Origin: Acholoe squamosa
Lineage: Eukaryota; Annelida; Polychaeta; Phyllodocida; Polynoidae
Reading direction: 5' to 3'
DNA length: 64,000 nucleotides
Assembly (NCBI GenBank): GCA_949317995.1
Contig: OX439037.1
Location: forward strand, 21,254,324-21,318,323
In this document: one piece after another, positions 1 through 11,893 of the stretch
How positions within the stretch are numbered: the first letter of the stretch is position 1
Layout of the letters: every line of letters begins with the position of its first letter
The notes under the pieces: model-generated
The model's database searches: none
What the model saw: only the letters and a program-made list of their open reading frames with translations
Told to the model about the DNA's origin: nothing
Translations under genes and position numbers: made by a program

Positions 1-3000
1 AGTATTGTAGAATCATGGATAGAGAGCTCTCACCACACTGCGGCAGACATAGCACAACAGGTTCAACAATTATGTGGCAGATGGAGAAGGACAGTACATG
101 GTGAGTAGGCTGTAATAGTCGAGGGAAATGGCCATTTCTCTCAGAGACAATAGCTTTTGAACCAATGCACAATCTTTGTGCTGGAGGGCGTATTTCATTA
201 ACATTATTTTAGAATTTTTGGGAAGTTCCCTCTTAATCTGAGCACTACTCACTAGTCTGCTTTACTTGCATGATTGTAGCTCCAGTATAAGTGAGTGATT
301 GAGTCCATATGACGTTAGACAATTTATCTTCTTAATATCTGGTATAAAAATGACAACTAGACCAAAGTCATCAAACCTTATATAGGGATGATCATTTTGT
401 TCATCAATAACAGAGAAACCAGGAGGGTATTTCAAAATAGCGATATTTTTCACTATTTTGAAAAAGCCATCTGATGAATAAGTGTTTAGTTAAAGTATTA
501 GGAAAGATTTACATGCTTTCTCTCAGCATGTTTCAATTCTTGTTTCAGATCACAAAGTAGATAAGGACAAAATCACCAGACAATACGAACAAGAAAGACT
601 GCGGAGACGGAAACTTCATAACTCTCTTGTGGTCTGTAAAACGAGTGGCTAATAATCTCCTAACAGATGTCATTTTCTTTTTCATAATATCATTTTCCTC
701 TTGAGTGATGATGATGGCGACGTTGTGTTGGCAATTATATCTATAGCCTACTTTGAACACAGCGTTTTCGATATTATCAATATTCGTGCAAAATGTTATC
801 TTTGCTTGACAAGTTGTGCGAATAAGACTTCCTTATCCCCATGACAATCTTATGTATACCTTATGGATATCTGTATTCACCTTAGGTTATGGTCGTGCTT
901 ATACAAGCCACTTTCATACACGGTATCGTCTTGTAAATATGATCCTCTTATTACCACAGGAGATCCAGGGAAACATAAGGGTGTTTTGTCGTGTACGTCC
1001 TGTCCTGTCACTAGATACCAGCTGCAGGAAAAATGGAGATGTAAGGTAGGTTCTGGTATGTAAGCTCCATCAACAATGTTTCTTACACGTAAACATGTAT
1101 TTCTGAAGGTGGACTCACCAGGTAATTTGAACCCCATCAAATCTGGTGGCTCTGGGATCTGGTATTAGAGGTAGGATTCGACAGTCAGTGACAGTTTATG
1201 TCGAACACATATGTGCAACATGTTGAAAATGTTAAATCCCCTATTTATCTTCCAGTTATTCAAAGGCGATGTGTAGAACGTCTTGTATCTATATGCACAC
1301 GGCACGTTACCATAATATCTATGTCAGGTCTTCTTTTTCTCGTTTCAGCACTACTGCGATGGAATCTGTCATTCTCAACGCAATTGACTATGTATGTACA
1401 CTGTAAAACACATTGTTGTCAGAATAACGGCACAATCCATGTTGCCAGAGATCCGTCGTTATTTTCGCAGAGATTCCTTGTACCACCAAAATGCCACATG
1501 GGGCTTCTTGTAAAATCTACAGTGGTTAACTACAATACACTGTTGACTGTTACCCCTAAGTTACCCATCTACACAGCATGGAAACGTAAATTGGTTGAGT
1601 CAGGGGCGGCTTACCCTACTTTTGAATAACGTTTTAGCTGCCATCTAAATAGTTCAAGGCACAGTAGGTTATGTGATGGAAAACCTCCACGCCGAGGAGG
1701 TTTTGTGGCAAATCCTCCAGCTCCAAGGAAGTTTTCTTACTTATACTTCATCCACAGAAGTTTATTGAACAGTAAAACCCTGAATGTAAGCATAGTTTGA
1801 CTTTAACTGCTGAGGCATAGAAGATGATTCAAATCTTCTACACTGGCTGTGATGCAAAGCTATGATAAATGTATGGTGTTCCAGTCTACAATCACAAGCA
1901 GTCTCAATAGTATAAAGGTTAGCATGTCTGAATTTGAATCACAGAATGTGGGTTCAAGACTGCATGGTGAAAGTGTCTTTAACTTACACATACAAGGTAA
2001 AAGGATTCTTTATGAAAGGCCCCCCTGATGCCACCTTTATCATTTTAGTAATCAGAGGATGTTCATTATAATACATTATTTTTAGAATTTGTTGCAAAAG
2101 TGACAGTGGTCAACCGAGAATAAAACAAAATCACACCAGGGGTTTGAACCTGTGTGGTCTAGATTTCTAGTCCCCGGCCTTAACCACTACACTATATGGG
2201 TGAATGGCAGAAAAAGTGCACATATCTAGTGCACACAGTACAGAAAGATAAAAGTCAAGATAACATTACAGAAGTGTATTATATTGATAACGCAACATCT
2301 TGGCCATATGAAAACCCCTGGTGGACTGGCTTCCTCCAAGAACTGCAATTTTTATTCACGGCCAACTGGATATCAGAGATTTTTGTGAGGCGTCTGTGAT
2401 GAAAACTCTAGGATTGCTCTAAAACAAGTTAGGACAATCACAGCAACTTGAAATTTGGGCTGCAAGTAGCTATTACTAACTGGATTAAGCATACAAGAAT
2501 GCAAAACTGTATCTTTAAAAAATTTTTGTGAGAGCCCGGACATAATTATCAAAATATTGAAAGATTGGACAATTTTATCTTCAAATCACTAACTTTACTG
2601 TAGTTCTGTCAATAATGCCCTGATTAGCTCCAGAATTGCTCTAACTAATCCTCATTATGTCTAGTTTGGGGAAAATAAAACAGTAGAGGCCTCACTAAAA
2701 CCAATTTTGTACCCTTGAGTGTTGAATGTCTGCCGAAGTGGAAAAAAATGAGGAAAATCTAAATTTCACACAGGTAAAGGGGCCCCCAAAAGGTTTTTTT
2801 CAGCAATTGCAAAGCTGCTCTGTACCAAAATGGACTTAGGCTAGGGGCATCTTGTTGTAAAGTATTAGTTGGTTATATGGCCTGAAAATATTTTTTTGGG
2901 GGAAAATGTTGAAATGAGGCGTCTGTGACGAAAACTAAAAATGCAATAAATTTAGATAAATATGCTGGAAATGTAATTATTTTAGGTCAGATGATGCTTT

Positions 3001-6000
3001 ATAGATGATGCTTTACAAGATTACAAGAACAGAATTTCATTTCTGTCGGAGGCGTCTGTGACGAAAACTCATTTCTGCGCTTTGGTGCTTGTTGTGGCCA
3101 AATAAGTAATGGGATTTTAATTATAACACACACAATTGATGAAGAGGAGTACAAAACATCATATCAACCACAGAAAAGTCAATTGAATACCCTTTTTTTT
3201 ATGTACAGGTAGGGATTTCTGGAGCAATTTGAGGCAATTTTAGGTCAAACACAATTTTAGACCCACCAACTCTTGAATAAAATCAACAGAACATGTAGCA
3301 AATGCCCTAAAATAATTGGGGCACATCATATCTGCACATTTCAATCCTTTTTTGACCTTAGGGCAGTATATGGTGCTCGCCAGAGAGAATTTTGTTCAAC
3401 AGGAGTTTTCGTCACAGACGCCTCACGAATATGAGTCTGTATCAAATATCACCCAAAATCAACATGGCAGCCACCTGCCAAGTCCAAGAGGCTTGCTGAT
3501 TCAATCAAGCTATACTGTTTTCATCAAAATAAGACCAAATTAACCAAATCTAACCACATCAGCAAGTACTAGGGGATATAATCTTTGGACTGCGAAAGAA
3601 ATTTGATCGAATTCCTAAACTTTGATGGCAAAATTTGTCAAAGTCTGCAGAGAATCTTCAGAAAATCTTTGATAAACAACAAGTTGTAACACTTATTTGA
3701 CAAAAACAAGGCTCTCCCAAGTAATTGACTTCCACTGGGTAACAGCAGATGATTCTGACTTTGCAACAAACAAAATCTTGAGGCGTCTGTGACGAAAACC
3801 CCCTATATGAGAAATGGTACTCAAAATGCTACACTGGAGGCCCACAGCCTACCAATGCTTGTCAGAATTGATAAGCTGGCTGTGATGGTTGATATGACTT
3901 GTAAGAAACACAAATATATACTTAAATAAATTAGCAACATTATAACATGTAGTTGAGGCGTCTGTGACGAAAACCAATCTACATGGACATTCTGACCCAC
4001 AAATCAGGGACCATTTGACCGATGGCTAAAATCTTTATACCAACTTCACCCCTTTATAAGTTCTTTATGTGACATGTAATAGAGACATTATATCACTATT
4101 ATTGATAGAGTTATTTTGACCTAAGAGTTATTGTCACAGACACCTCGAAGAGTAAAATTCCACACGAGTGACCATAGTAAAAAATTCTCAATCAACATCC
4201 ACCTAAACTGACATAAATAGTGTAGGCCTAATATATGCCTAATACCACAGGCAATTTTGGATGGGTTTCTAGTCTTTGAGTGAACAATAGGACATGTGCA
4301 AAATGACATAAACTGCAAAAAACAGAATTTTTAGTGATTTTGGGACTTTGGGTCACCCTAACTCAAAGAATTTTTACCCGACAGACACAAATGGATATTT
4401 TTCTGAAAGGCTAGAATGTCTTCTGTCAGATGAGACCATGGAAGACAAGATTGGATAAGCATAATTTATTCTATGGCTGCATAAAGGCCAAAAACCATGG
4501 TTTTCCAGGTTTTGTACACTTATTCTGACACTGACCCATATTGACCAGTCAAACTTTCAAAGTGAAATCACCCTGTTTATCTACAATTGATTACTCAGTC
4601 ATAGAAGTAGCATATTGCCCTTCAGTAGATCTTCTAACACCCACAGTATCAGCTGAGGACTCATGGTGTAATGATTAGCACATGAGACTCAGGATCCCAG
4701 CACTGTTTGGTGCGTGGGTATGAATCCCATATGGGACAGAATTTTCCCAAGAATTACATCTGCTGTTCAAAAATGACCTTATTCATAAAACCTCCTGCTA
4801 CGCTTGGCCTATTTCACAAAACCTCCTCCCAGACCTGACCCAATTCACAAAACCTCCTGCCAAAATTGACCTAATTCTTATAACCTCCTGCTGGCCCCCA
4901 ACTGTAGAATATGGAAATAAACCCACAGTAGAAACAATAGGGAGCAGAGCCAGGTGGAGTATAAGTAAGGACAGAGAGGTTTAATAGGACTATTTAGTGT
5001 CACCCAGCTGGCCAGATTGACCACGTGGAAAGAGCTCCGCAGTATAAATGCCGGGTATAAATGTAAACACATAAGAGGGTGTGGACAAACCAAAGATTGA
5101 CTGAAATAAACTTTTTGGGCAACATCTCTAATCCTATACTCATGAGGGAGTAGATATTATCTATAGTAAATTGGGCCTTTATTGTTTTCTATTTATTCTG
5201 GATTCATTGTATAGGCCTACATGAAATAACCCAGGCTCACAGGAGAGGGTCGTCAAAGTGTGGCCTACTCTTATTATATACATTTAGGTCACATCACTCA
5301 CCCAGCATAGCTATTCTGTTCAGTTTGCCACCCGTGGTCTAAACCCACATAAACCAGGCGTACCTTTCCCTGCTGATCTAAATAAGAGGGTAGAATGATG
5401 TTTGTGCTAATATAAAAGTTGAATCATTGTTTAATATTTCATGATTTTACCTTCTTATCAATATTAGGAAAATGTGGTGGTATCCTCAGCAAAACACGAA
5501 AGGTCGTTTGAGTTTGACAGGTTAGTGCAAGGGTGAACAACTCTTTTCTTAGCATGATAGTTGTAATGTGATGAAATTGATTTTGCCTCAGACATGATTA
5601 TTGTGCACATAATCATTTGACATTCTTCGTGCAGAGTATACAGTCCTACAGAAAGTCAATCAGCTGTCTTCGAAGAAATAAAACCATTACTAACCTCACT
5701 CCTAGATGGGTAAGATTCGTGACATTGACAGTTCAAGATCAGCAATACAGTCTGGACAGTTTTGCGTGTGACACAATCATACTGTGTCAAAAGCATCCTG
5801 TTCACCTTTCGCATCTTTCTTAGAATACAAACATCTTCCTTAAGATGGTGCTAAGCGTGCAATCATTATTAACTTACCCACTTTAGTTTCAACACTTGAT
5901 GGAAAATAGCTGTTGGGCTGATTCAATCAATTTAATATACTTTACAGTTCTTTTCCTCGTAGGAAATCTTTGCTAAGAGATCGAGAACATGGATCAAAAC

Positions 6001-8759
6001 AATAAAATTCTCCCCTTTTATCACAATCGGTTTATGGGAACAGTTGTTTTAGCTTGTAATAATGACCATTTAGATACAATGTGTGCATCATGGCCTATGG
6101 ACAAACAGGGAGTGGTAAAACACACACCATGCTGGGGCCACCATCCTCCAGTAGACCAGAGGACGGGCCTACACAGGTACCCACTGACTGGCTACCTCCT
6201 GGAGACCCCAGTTCTCCTGGGGGTCTACATAATACGGGTGTACTGGAGGACGTCCCTGATGAGGTAACGGCAGAAGATGGACTGATACCACGTGCAGTTA
6301 GAGAGGTATTCAGGTAGGAACCGATCTATAACCAATAGGGTGCACTTCAATTTCAGTTTTGATAGCAGTTATAAATACTTGACAAGTTCCATGCAATTTC
6401 TTAAATAAGCCTTGCCTCGATCACATTCAGGCACGGGAATGGGGCATTAAGTCCCTTTGTCCAACTTTGTTTCTTTATTCCCTTTCATTGGATTTTTTAT
6501 GTGTTCTACTTTAGATTTTTCAAACGGAGTATTTTTCCCCTTCCTACAGGCTTATGGAAGAGAAAAGATCCACTCAGGAAGTCGAGGTCTCTGTGGGGGA
6601 AATTTACAATAATGAGCTCAGGGACCTCCTTGACGCAACACATTCAAATAAACAGAGCTTATCAGAAAGGTAAGTGGTAATGCTACAAGACTTAGTAAGC
6701 ATAATGCCCTAATTTGCCATGTATCTCTTGCGATGTTGGCATGTTTTACGCCGTGAGTTAAGTTGAAAATTAATGGAATTGCCACAGTTCTTTCACCATA
6801 CACATTAAACGTAATGCATGTGTTCCTTCCCTTATATCAAGGTGTGTATCCAGTGTAGGAGAGGTATTAGAGTTAGTGTCCAGAGGGTTGCTGACCAGGG
6901 CCCAGGCATCTACAGGTGTACATCTCCACTCCAGCCGTTCTCATCTTATTGTTACACTCTCACTCATAGAGCCACTAAAAGAGACAAGTAAGTTATAACA
7001 AAAAGGTCTTTTACTGTATTTCTAGTCATTCAACTGAATCTTCTGATACCATACCGTGAAAATGTCTGTGGACGTAATGTATTGCTTGTAATGAATAAAT
7101 TGCTGTGACTTGTATCACTGCAATGACATAATATGCCTGTACACCCCTAGGCTTTTCCATAACTTGCTTCATCTCAAGCATCGAAACAAACAAATATTGC
7201 CGTTTTCAGTTTCTAATCGTCAGTTATAATTGTTATCTGAATAACCTCTAGAAAGCTTGCTCATAATAGGCCTATTCTGAGAGTTAGACATTGCACAGAT
7301 CAACATAGATGTATTGAGGTTGAGATTCTTAAGGACGCAAAAATCTATAGAGAATCACATACAACCAGAGGCAATCTTGTCAGTATAAAAGTCATTATCT
7401 GTTGGTAGGTGAGCTGCTCGTCCACCCTCCTGCTTCACCTCACCTCTCACCACGAGCTGCTCGTAGCGCCCCCTGGACGCAGACTACACGAACAGGTGGT
7501 GCCATCTCTGAGCGGCGAGTGCAGTCAAAACTACAGCTCGTAGATCTAGCTGGGAGTGAGTCAGTGGGTAAGAGATGGCTATTGCTCTAGCAGTTAGAGT
7601 TATGCCTTGTCCATCTTTATGTACTATAATGGTGTTCATCCTAGAGTAGAGTGGTGAGTAGATTGTAAAATAAAAAGATTTTCCTCAATTATTTGCAATG
7701 GTGTGTTCCATTAAATAATGGGGTTCTCTTGCTTGCATATCATTTCAAAAGATATATACATTAATTAACTGCCTATAAATCTACATCAATCATTCGCGTA
7801 CTCAAAGTCTGTTCATAATGTCGCCAGAGTCAACGCTCCTTTTCCTTATACTACTCGCATTGGCTCCGTATGAAAACCATGAGTAGTATGCGGAAATGAA
7901 CCTGCAATGCAGTGCTCCATTAGCCACTGCGGCCTATTACAGGCATATATAGGAAAAGAAAACACACATACAAATGACATAAAATGGAACGGCATGAAGA
8001 CTAATTTAATCATCTAAGAAAAAATAATGGTTGTGTATATTACTCAGGTTTTATTTTTGTCTCTGTTGTTTCAGCAATGTCAGGTACCTCTGGGGTGTCG
8101 TTCAGGGAGACATGTCACATAAACAAGAGTCTGTCAGCATTAGCTGACACCTTGGTAGCTGTAGACGAGGGCCGTGACCACGTGCCGTACAGAAACAGCA
8201 AACTCACACACTACCTACAGGACGCTATAGGTGAGCAATTATTGAAAACTTAATCAAATACAGCATACGGTACACAGTGCATCTTCATCCCTGCTGCCAT
8301 TTGATTTAGATCGAGGCAATAACTATCAATTTCTTTAGTTTGGACTTTATAACTTTTGCAGGTATCAGCGTTCAGGTCAATCCCCCCCCCCAACCATTGC
8401 ACACACACCCCCTTTATTAGACATGCATGGTCACAGAGCATCACTACATAATAATAAAAAAAAACATACATGTAAAACCGCTGTACTGATAACAGTCATT
8501 GTTACCTACAGGTGGAGACTCCAAGCTGCTTGTTATGCTGTGTGCCTCACCTACATCACGATATGAAACGGAAACCCTTCATTGTCTCACATTTGGTCAG
8601 AGGATTCGCCAGGTGCAGCGTTCTGGTAGTTCATCCAGACAGCGACAGGGGGCACGACGAACCAAAAGTGCTTCCCAAATAAGCCTGAAGGGGGCGCAGC
8701 TGAGCCCAGGACGCCGAGCTAGCAGGCTCCTGGTCAAATCATTGTCCTGCTCACAGTAG
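1..8759 (+). CDS. KIF25: KIF25-like kinesin (kinesin-14 type), 3' part, 11 exons, 5' end outside window
   Basis: A microtubule motor. Family knowledge places KIF25 among minus-end kinesins acting on centrosome position. Exons that join in frame: 1-100, 549-631, 960-1040, 5468-5520, 5635-5709, 6074-6313, 6550-6669, 6842-6987, 7409-7567, 8075-8230, 8512-8759. They give 486 residues plus stop. In order: basic, charged coiled-coil end; a neck reading [10 protein letters not shown] then [14 protein letters not shown], the kinesin-14 neck/motor junction; SFEFDRVY; P-loop GQTGSGKT (about 140-147); switch I HLHSSRSH (278-285, with His where Asn is usual); switch II DLAGSE (345-350); then INKSLSAL and [10 protein letters not shown] basic Ser-rich tail follows the motor. 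A Pro-rich insert of about 50 residues follows the P-loop, and another lies before switch II. The segment [20 protein letters not shown] and the switch II insert argue for KIF25 rather than KIFC1. Donors follow GT; the donor at 632 (gtctgt) is the weakest. The N-terminus is missing. Confidence 0.88.
1435..1530 (+). repeat. dispersed repeat F, copy 1 (partial)
   Basis: Shares an ordered set of words with 10937-11145 and with the complement of 58850-59042: 'gttgcc/gcaagaga', 'ttattttcgcagagattc', 'gtaccacc', 'ccacatggggcttcttgt'. The copies are diverged. The element type is unknown. Chance ORFs through the copies look alike only because the DNA is related. Confidence 0.6.
2120..2200 (-). repeat. 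tRNA-derived SINE-like sequence
   Basis: On the minus strand an A-box-like word (tagtgtagtggttaagg) is followed about 35 bases later by a B-box-like word (ggttcaaaccc). This is the internal polymerase III promoter arrangement of tRNA genes and tRNA-derived SINEs. The T-stem pairs poorly, so I do not call a functional tRNA. Confidence 0.45.
2387..4146. repeat. seven dispersed copies of a 20-base motif in a kinesin intron
   Basis: The motif GAGGCGTCTGTGACGAAAAC occurs at 2387-2407 (one mismatch), 2916-2936, 3049-3069, 3404-3424 (inverted), 3780-3799, 3955-3974 and, degenerate and inverted, at 4126-4146. Spacing is irregular, from about 130 to 530 bases. The sequence between copies is unrelated as far as I can see, so this is not an ordinary tandem array. 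Confidence 0.9.
4658..4737 (+). repeat. tRNA-like sequence with a long variable arm (tRNA pseudogene or SINE head)
   Basis: Can be folded as a class II tRNA: acceptor GACTCAT with ATGGGAC (one mismatch), A-box-like tggtgtaatgattagcac, anticodon stem TGAGA/TCCCA (one mismatch) with loop CTCAGGA, a variable arm with stem GCAC/GTGC, and a good T stem GTGGG/CCCAT around TATGAAT. The loop would present CAG (Leu). The D arm is atypical and the T loop lacks TTC. A SINE head or pseudogene is more likely than an active gene. Confidence 0.4.
4770..4893 (+). repeat. short tandem repeat, about 30-35 base unit
   Basis: Four imperfect units share 'aaaacctcctgc' after 'cctaattcacaa'-like text. They lie directly after the tRNA-like sequence and may be the body or tail of the same SINE-like insertion. 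Confidence 0.6.
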
Positions 8760-8943
8760 ACAATTTTGACAAACTTGTGCGCCTCTTTAAGCTTGGATAG
8801 ATTTCCTCATCTGTAGGTCTAAACGTGATATTGATTAGTTAAAAATTACAGTGCATATCCTATGATTGAGTGAATTGAAGACATAAACATCAACGCTGTG
8901 GTGTCGATACACTAGAATATATAGAAGAAATGTACAACTTCTA
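8760..8943 (+). other. presumed 3' untranslated region of the kinesin gene
   Basis: AT-rich sequence after the TAG at 8757-8759. I see no clear AATAAA close by, so the transcript end is undefined. Confidence 0.4.
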
Positions 8944-9126
8944 ATGATTATGTGGAAATTGAAACAGACAGGAGATGGAATTGTACTTGAGAACATTAGA
9001 ACACGCGGAGACAGGAAAATTCATTTTGTATGCAGACGTGCGAGGACCTCCTTTTACCAAAGGAGTCCTTATTACCGAGGTGTAACCCTTTGGAACAGGC
9101 TAAACCATGTACCAGGTCTAAGCTAA
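8944..9126 (+). pseudogene. LINE retrotransposon fragment, C-terminal end of ORF2
   Basis: The 60-residue frame contains SFYQRSPYYRGVTLWNRL. This is the C-terminal signature (YRG-x-LWN-x-L) seen after the reverse transcriptase in CR1/L2/Jockey-like LINEs. Upstream RT motifs are absent, so this is a 5'-truncated insertion, as LINEs normally leave. Confidence 0.65.
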
Positions 9127-9135
9127 AGTATAGAA

Positions 9136-9770
9136 ATGACCCTGGGTGATTTTTGACCTGTAGTCATTTTTCACCCTGCCCCCACCATCCCCCCACTCAC
9201 CCTACTTGAAGAATTTTGACCCCAGAGTCATTTTTGACCCTGGGTCATTTTTGACCCAGTGTTATTTATGACCCTGCCCCCACCCCTGCCCTTCCCCCTC
9301 TCTCTGCCTTATCAGTTGACCTAGATAAGTGGCCTCTCCCCTATACTGGCTTTCAGTTATGAATGGGCAGCAGATTAAGTTTCAAAATGTGTTTTCTCAA
9401 CTGCTATAGTTCATATCCAAAAGTTATTTTAGATTTAACTAGGATACATATTGATCTTTGCAGTGATGTATGATTTATCAATCTCAAATATGATACAAAC
9501 TTATCATTTGCATTATTGTGAGCCCAGAGAGCTATTTTCCCTCATACCCACTGCAATAATTAAACAGAATGTAAAATAAGATGGCTAAAAAGTAGTTTGG
9601 TATTCTACACTACCATTATCAATCCTCCTCTTTTCATAAATGATGGTTTTATGATGGATAGATAAAGAAAAATGGCCCAAAAAAGCAAATTAAAATTGCT
9701 TTTTCCATAGCAGACAGAGCAGGGTCATTTTTCACCCTGGGTCATTTTTCACCCAGGGTCATTTTTGGGG
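9136..9770. repeat. recurrent GGGTCATTTTTSACCC self-complementary words
   Basis: Two clusters (about 9136-9285 and 9720-9768) repeat 'gggtcatttttgaccc' or 'gggtcatttttcaccc'. GGGTC faces GACCC, so single units can fold on themselves. The stretch between them (9286-9719) shows no gene. Confidence 0.6.
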
Positions 9771-10936
9771 TTTTACAAAACCTGTGTACAGCAACACAAA
9801 ACCAGCAAACCAAAGTTCAAAAACATTGCAAGGTCCCAATGTAAGCTATTATGATTGAGGATGATTAGTGATGATATTTGACACACATGTTTATTTGCTA
9901 TTAAAAATGCTTCTCTTTTTCCAATTTGTCCTTTTCATAGTACCATGGCACAGATTACCTGCAACTGGCGATGGTACGCAAAAAAAAACCTTCTCCTCAG
10001 AATGAAAAGTACCAATAAAATTCAAATTTAAATTCAAACACGTAACATCGACTGTAATAAATACATGTGGAAAGTAAAAGCTATCTTTTAACTAACTTTG
10101 AGTCTTATTCTCTCATATCTATCTATATAAATCAGCCTTGAAAACAAAATTTCTGTTTTAAATACATTATGGTTGACCAGCTGTCTTAAGATTGAAGAAA
10201 TCGATGTTGGTCCTTCAATAATCATGATATCTATTGCTAGGAGGGGAGTTCTCTACATGTGGCGACATTCTAGCTGTTCATTTTGTGTAGGGCCCCTAAT
10301 TTAAAAGATTATACGGAAATGTTCTAATAGTTATATCGAATCTTGTCCTGAAAGGTTTTAGACTAGTAACCACCAAAAATAAAAGAGTTTGAGATCTTGG
10401 ATGAAAGTGTACAAATAATCTTTCATTGTTTGGGGCTACGACGAAATTCCTCAATGACTTAAATCAAATGCGAAAGGAACATCAAACAAAAGGCAACGTT
10501 TACTATGAAATCAGCCCATTCAGATAGAACCGCATAGTCCAGGAATGAATATAACGATTGTTCATTAAGCTTTGCCATGACTCAATTAGGCAGGACTCAA
10601 GGGCACCTGTTACCCCTGGCTGTGATCTGATTATCTTAGAAATGCTGATGTGTAGATCGAGGGAATTTCCTGTATTAAGGGTTTAGCATATGACTTCCCA
10701 TGCATGAGCAGGATGAGCAGCTTCGAATTCCCATTGTTTCCTGTAACTTGCTATAGGTTATACGTCTTCTGTAAATATTGTATCGTCTGTGAGGCGAACG
10801 GATGTAGGAGGTGCAGTAGAAACACAGATACAAAATCATATACACTGTCATGTCGACAAAATAACAACAAATTCCTCGGGCCGAAGTTATTCACACTAGA
10901 TCCTCGCACAACAACATTCTGTGAATATCACTTGCC
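9771..10936. other. no recognisable gene
   Basis: AT-rich sequence. I see no splice-bounded ORF and no family motif. A long frame over 10704-11204 is open by chance and overlaps the repeat that follows. Confidence 0.5.
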
Positions 10937-11145
10937 CAATCCTCGTCCCAAAGTTGCAAGAGATACATTGTTATTTTTACAGAGATTCTTTGCACATTTG
11001 TGTACCACCGTACTGCCACCTGGGACTTCTTGTAAAAACTACATGGGTTCAATGCTAGACAATCACAGTGATCCACTGTTCACCTTTACGAGGATCGGTG
11101 GTAGATTCAATAGTTATTTTTACAGTGTATGTATGCATTACGCAA
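10937..11145 (+). repeat. dispersed repeat F, copy 2
   Basis: Longest match to the minus-strand copy at 58850-59042. Shared words include 'agagattctttg', 'gtgtaccac', 'gtgccac/ctgccacc', 'gaggatc/gaggaacc' and 'tttttacag'. It lies in a 166-codon open frame that I do not regard as a gene. Confidence 0.65.
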
Positions 11146-11505
11146 ATTCAACCATTTCAACATTACCAAGCATTAGTAACGAAAACTTTAATGGTACACA
11201 ATAGGGTGGTTTAAGCAGAACACTTTAGCCCATATGGTTTAGAAGAAATGTTTCAAACCCATGCATATCATACACCATTTTGGCCGTCTAAAATAGTTTT
11301 ATCATTGTTTCCCCATATTGATGTTTTTCCATGGTTACAGAACCAGAATGGAACAAAAACGTTCTTTTTTGGCTTCTCTGGCTTTGAACAGCACTATGAC
11401 ATAAAATTTATGCATATCTCTGAGATGTGATGCACAAAAAAATGAAAGAGAAGTCATTTCTGAGGGTGCTTTTTTTATAGCGGATACTCCAATTATTAGC
11501 GTTGA

Positions 11506-11880
11506 TTCCACCGGAGCCGATTGTTGTCCGATCGGGTCATCGGGTTGCGTCGGGCATGCATCGGGGAGCATCGGGGAGGATCGGGCACCTGTCGGGAGCT
11601 GTCGGGCTCCTGTCGGCCAAAAATCGGGCAGAAATCGTCTTCAGTGGAAGAGGTAGAATTTTTCCATCGGGAACTGTCGGAGATGCGTCTCCGATGATCT
11701 CCGACAGGAGTAGAGAGTAGCCGACAGGTACCCAATTTTTTCTAATCAGTTAGAAAAAATCGGGTACCTGTCGGCCTGGTCCCGCTGTCGGGCCGACAAA
11801 AATAGTTCATCTTTCTCTCGCTTGGGGTATCGCTACCGGGCGGCGTGTCACGTGCAAGTCATGTGACCTTCGCTTTGGTC
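11506..11880. promoter_or_regulatory. left subterminal region: TCGGG clusters and a perfect hairpin
   Basis: About fifteen TCGGG/TCGGC words occur in under 300 bases, with a strong hairpin at 11720-11775: GCCGACAGGTACCC faces GGGTACCTGTCGGC around an A/T-rich loop arm. Similar TCGG words crowd the right end (17320-17520). Subterminal motif clusters in Harbinger elements are usually binding sites for their DNA-binding protein. That role is inferred here. An E-box-like CACGTG at about 11849 lies just before the MADF gene start. Confidence 0.55.
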
Positions 11881-11893
11881 GTAAACAAACAAA

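Larger units (their letters stand above)
1041..5467 (+). other. large third intron of the kinesin gene
   Basis: About 4.4 kb between the exon ending NGD and the exon starting ENVVVSS. It holds copy 1 of a dispersed repeat (1435-1530), two tRNA-like sequences (2120-2200 minus, 4658-4737 plus), seven copies of a 20-base motif (2387-4146) and a short tandem repeat (4770-4893). A small hairpin lies near 1680-1705, where AAAACCTCC faces GGAGGTTTT. I see no further exon. Confidence 0.7.

Noticed and set aside
1109-1145. Extra kinesin exon after the third exon
   Set aside because: It would add a stop in the required phase. The donor at 1041 (gtaagg) already gives a clean phase 0 join to 5468.
1198-1629. 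143-residue ORF as a kinesin exon or separate gene
   Set aside because: It lies in an intron, overlaps repeat F, and does not fit kinesin phase or sequence.
2120-2200. Functional tRNA gene
   Set aside because: A and B boxes are present, but the acceptor and T stems pair poorly.
10704-11204. 166-residue ORF as a gene
   Set aside because: It overlaps dispersed repeat F, whose other copies do not keep the frame, and shows no known domain.
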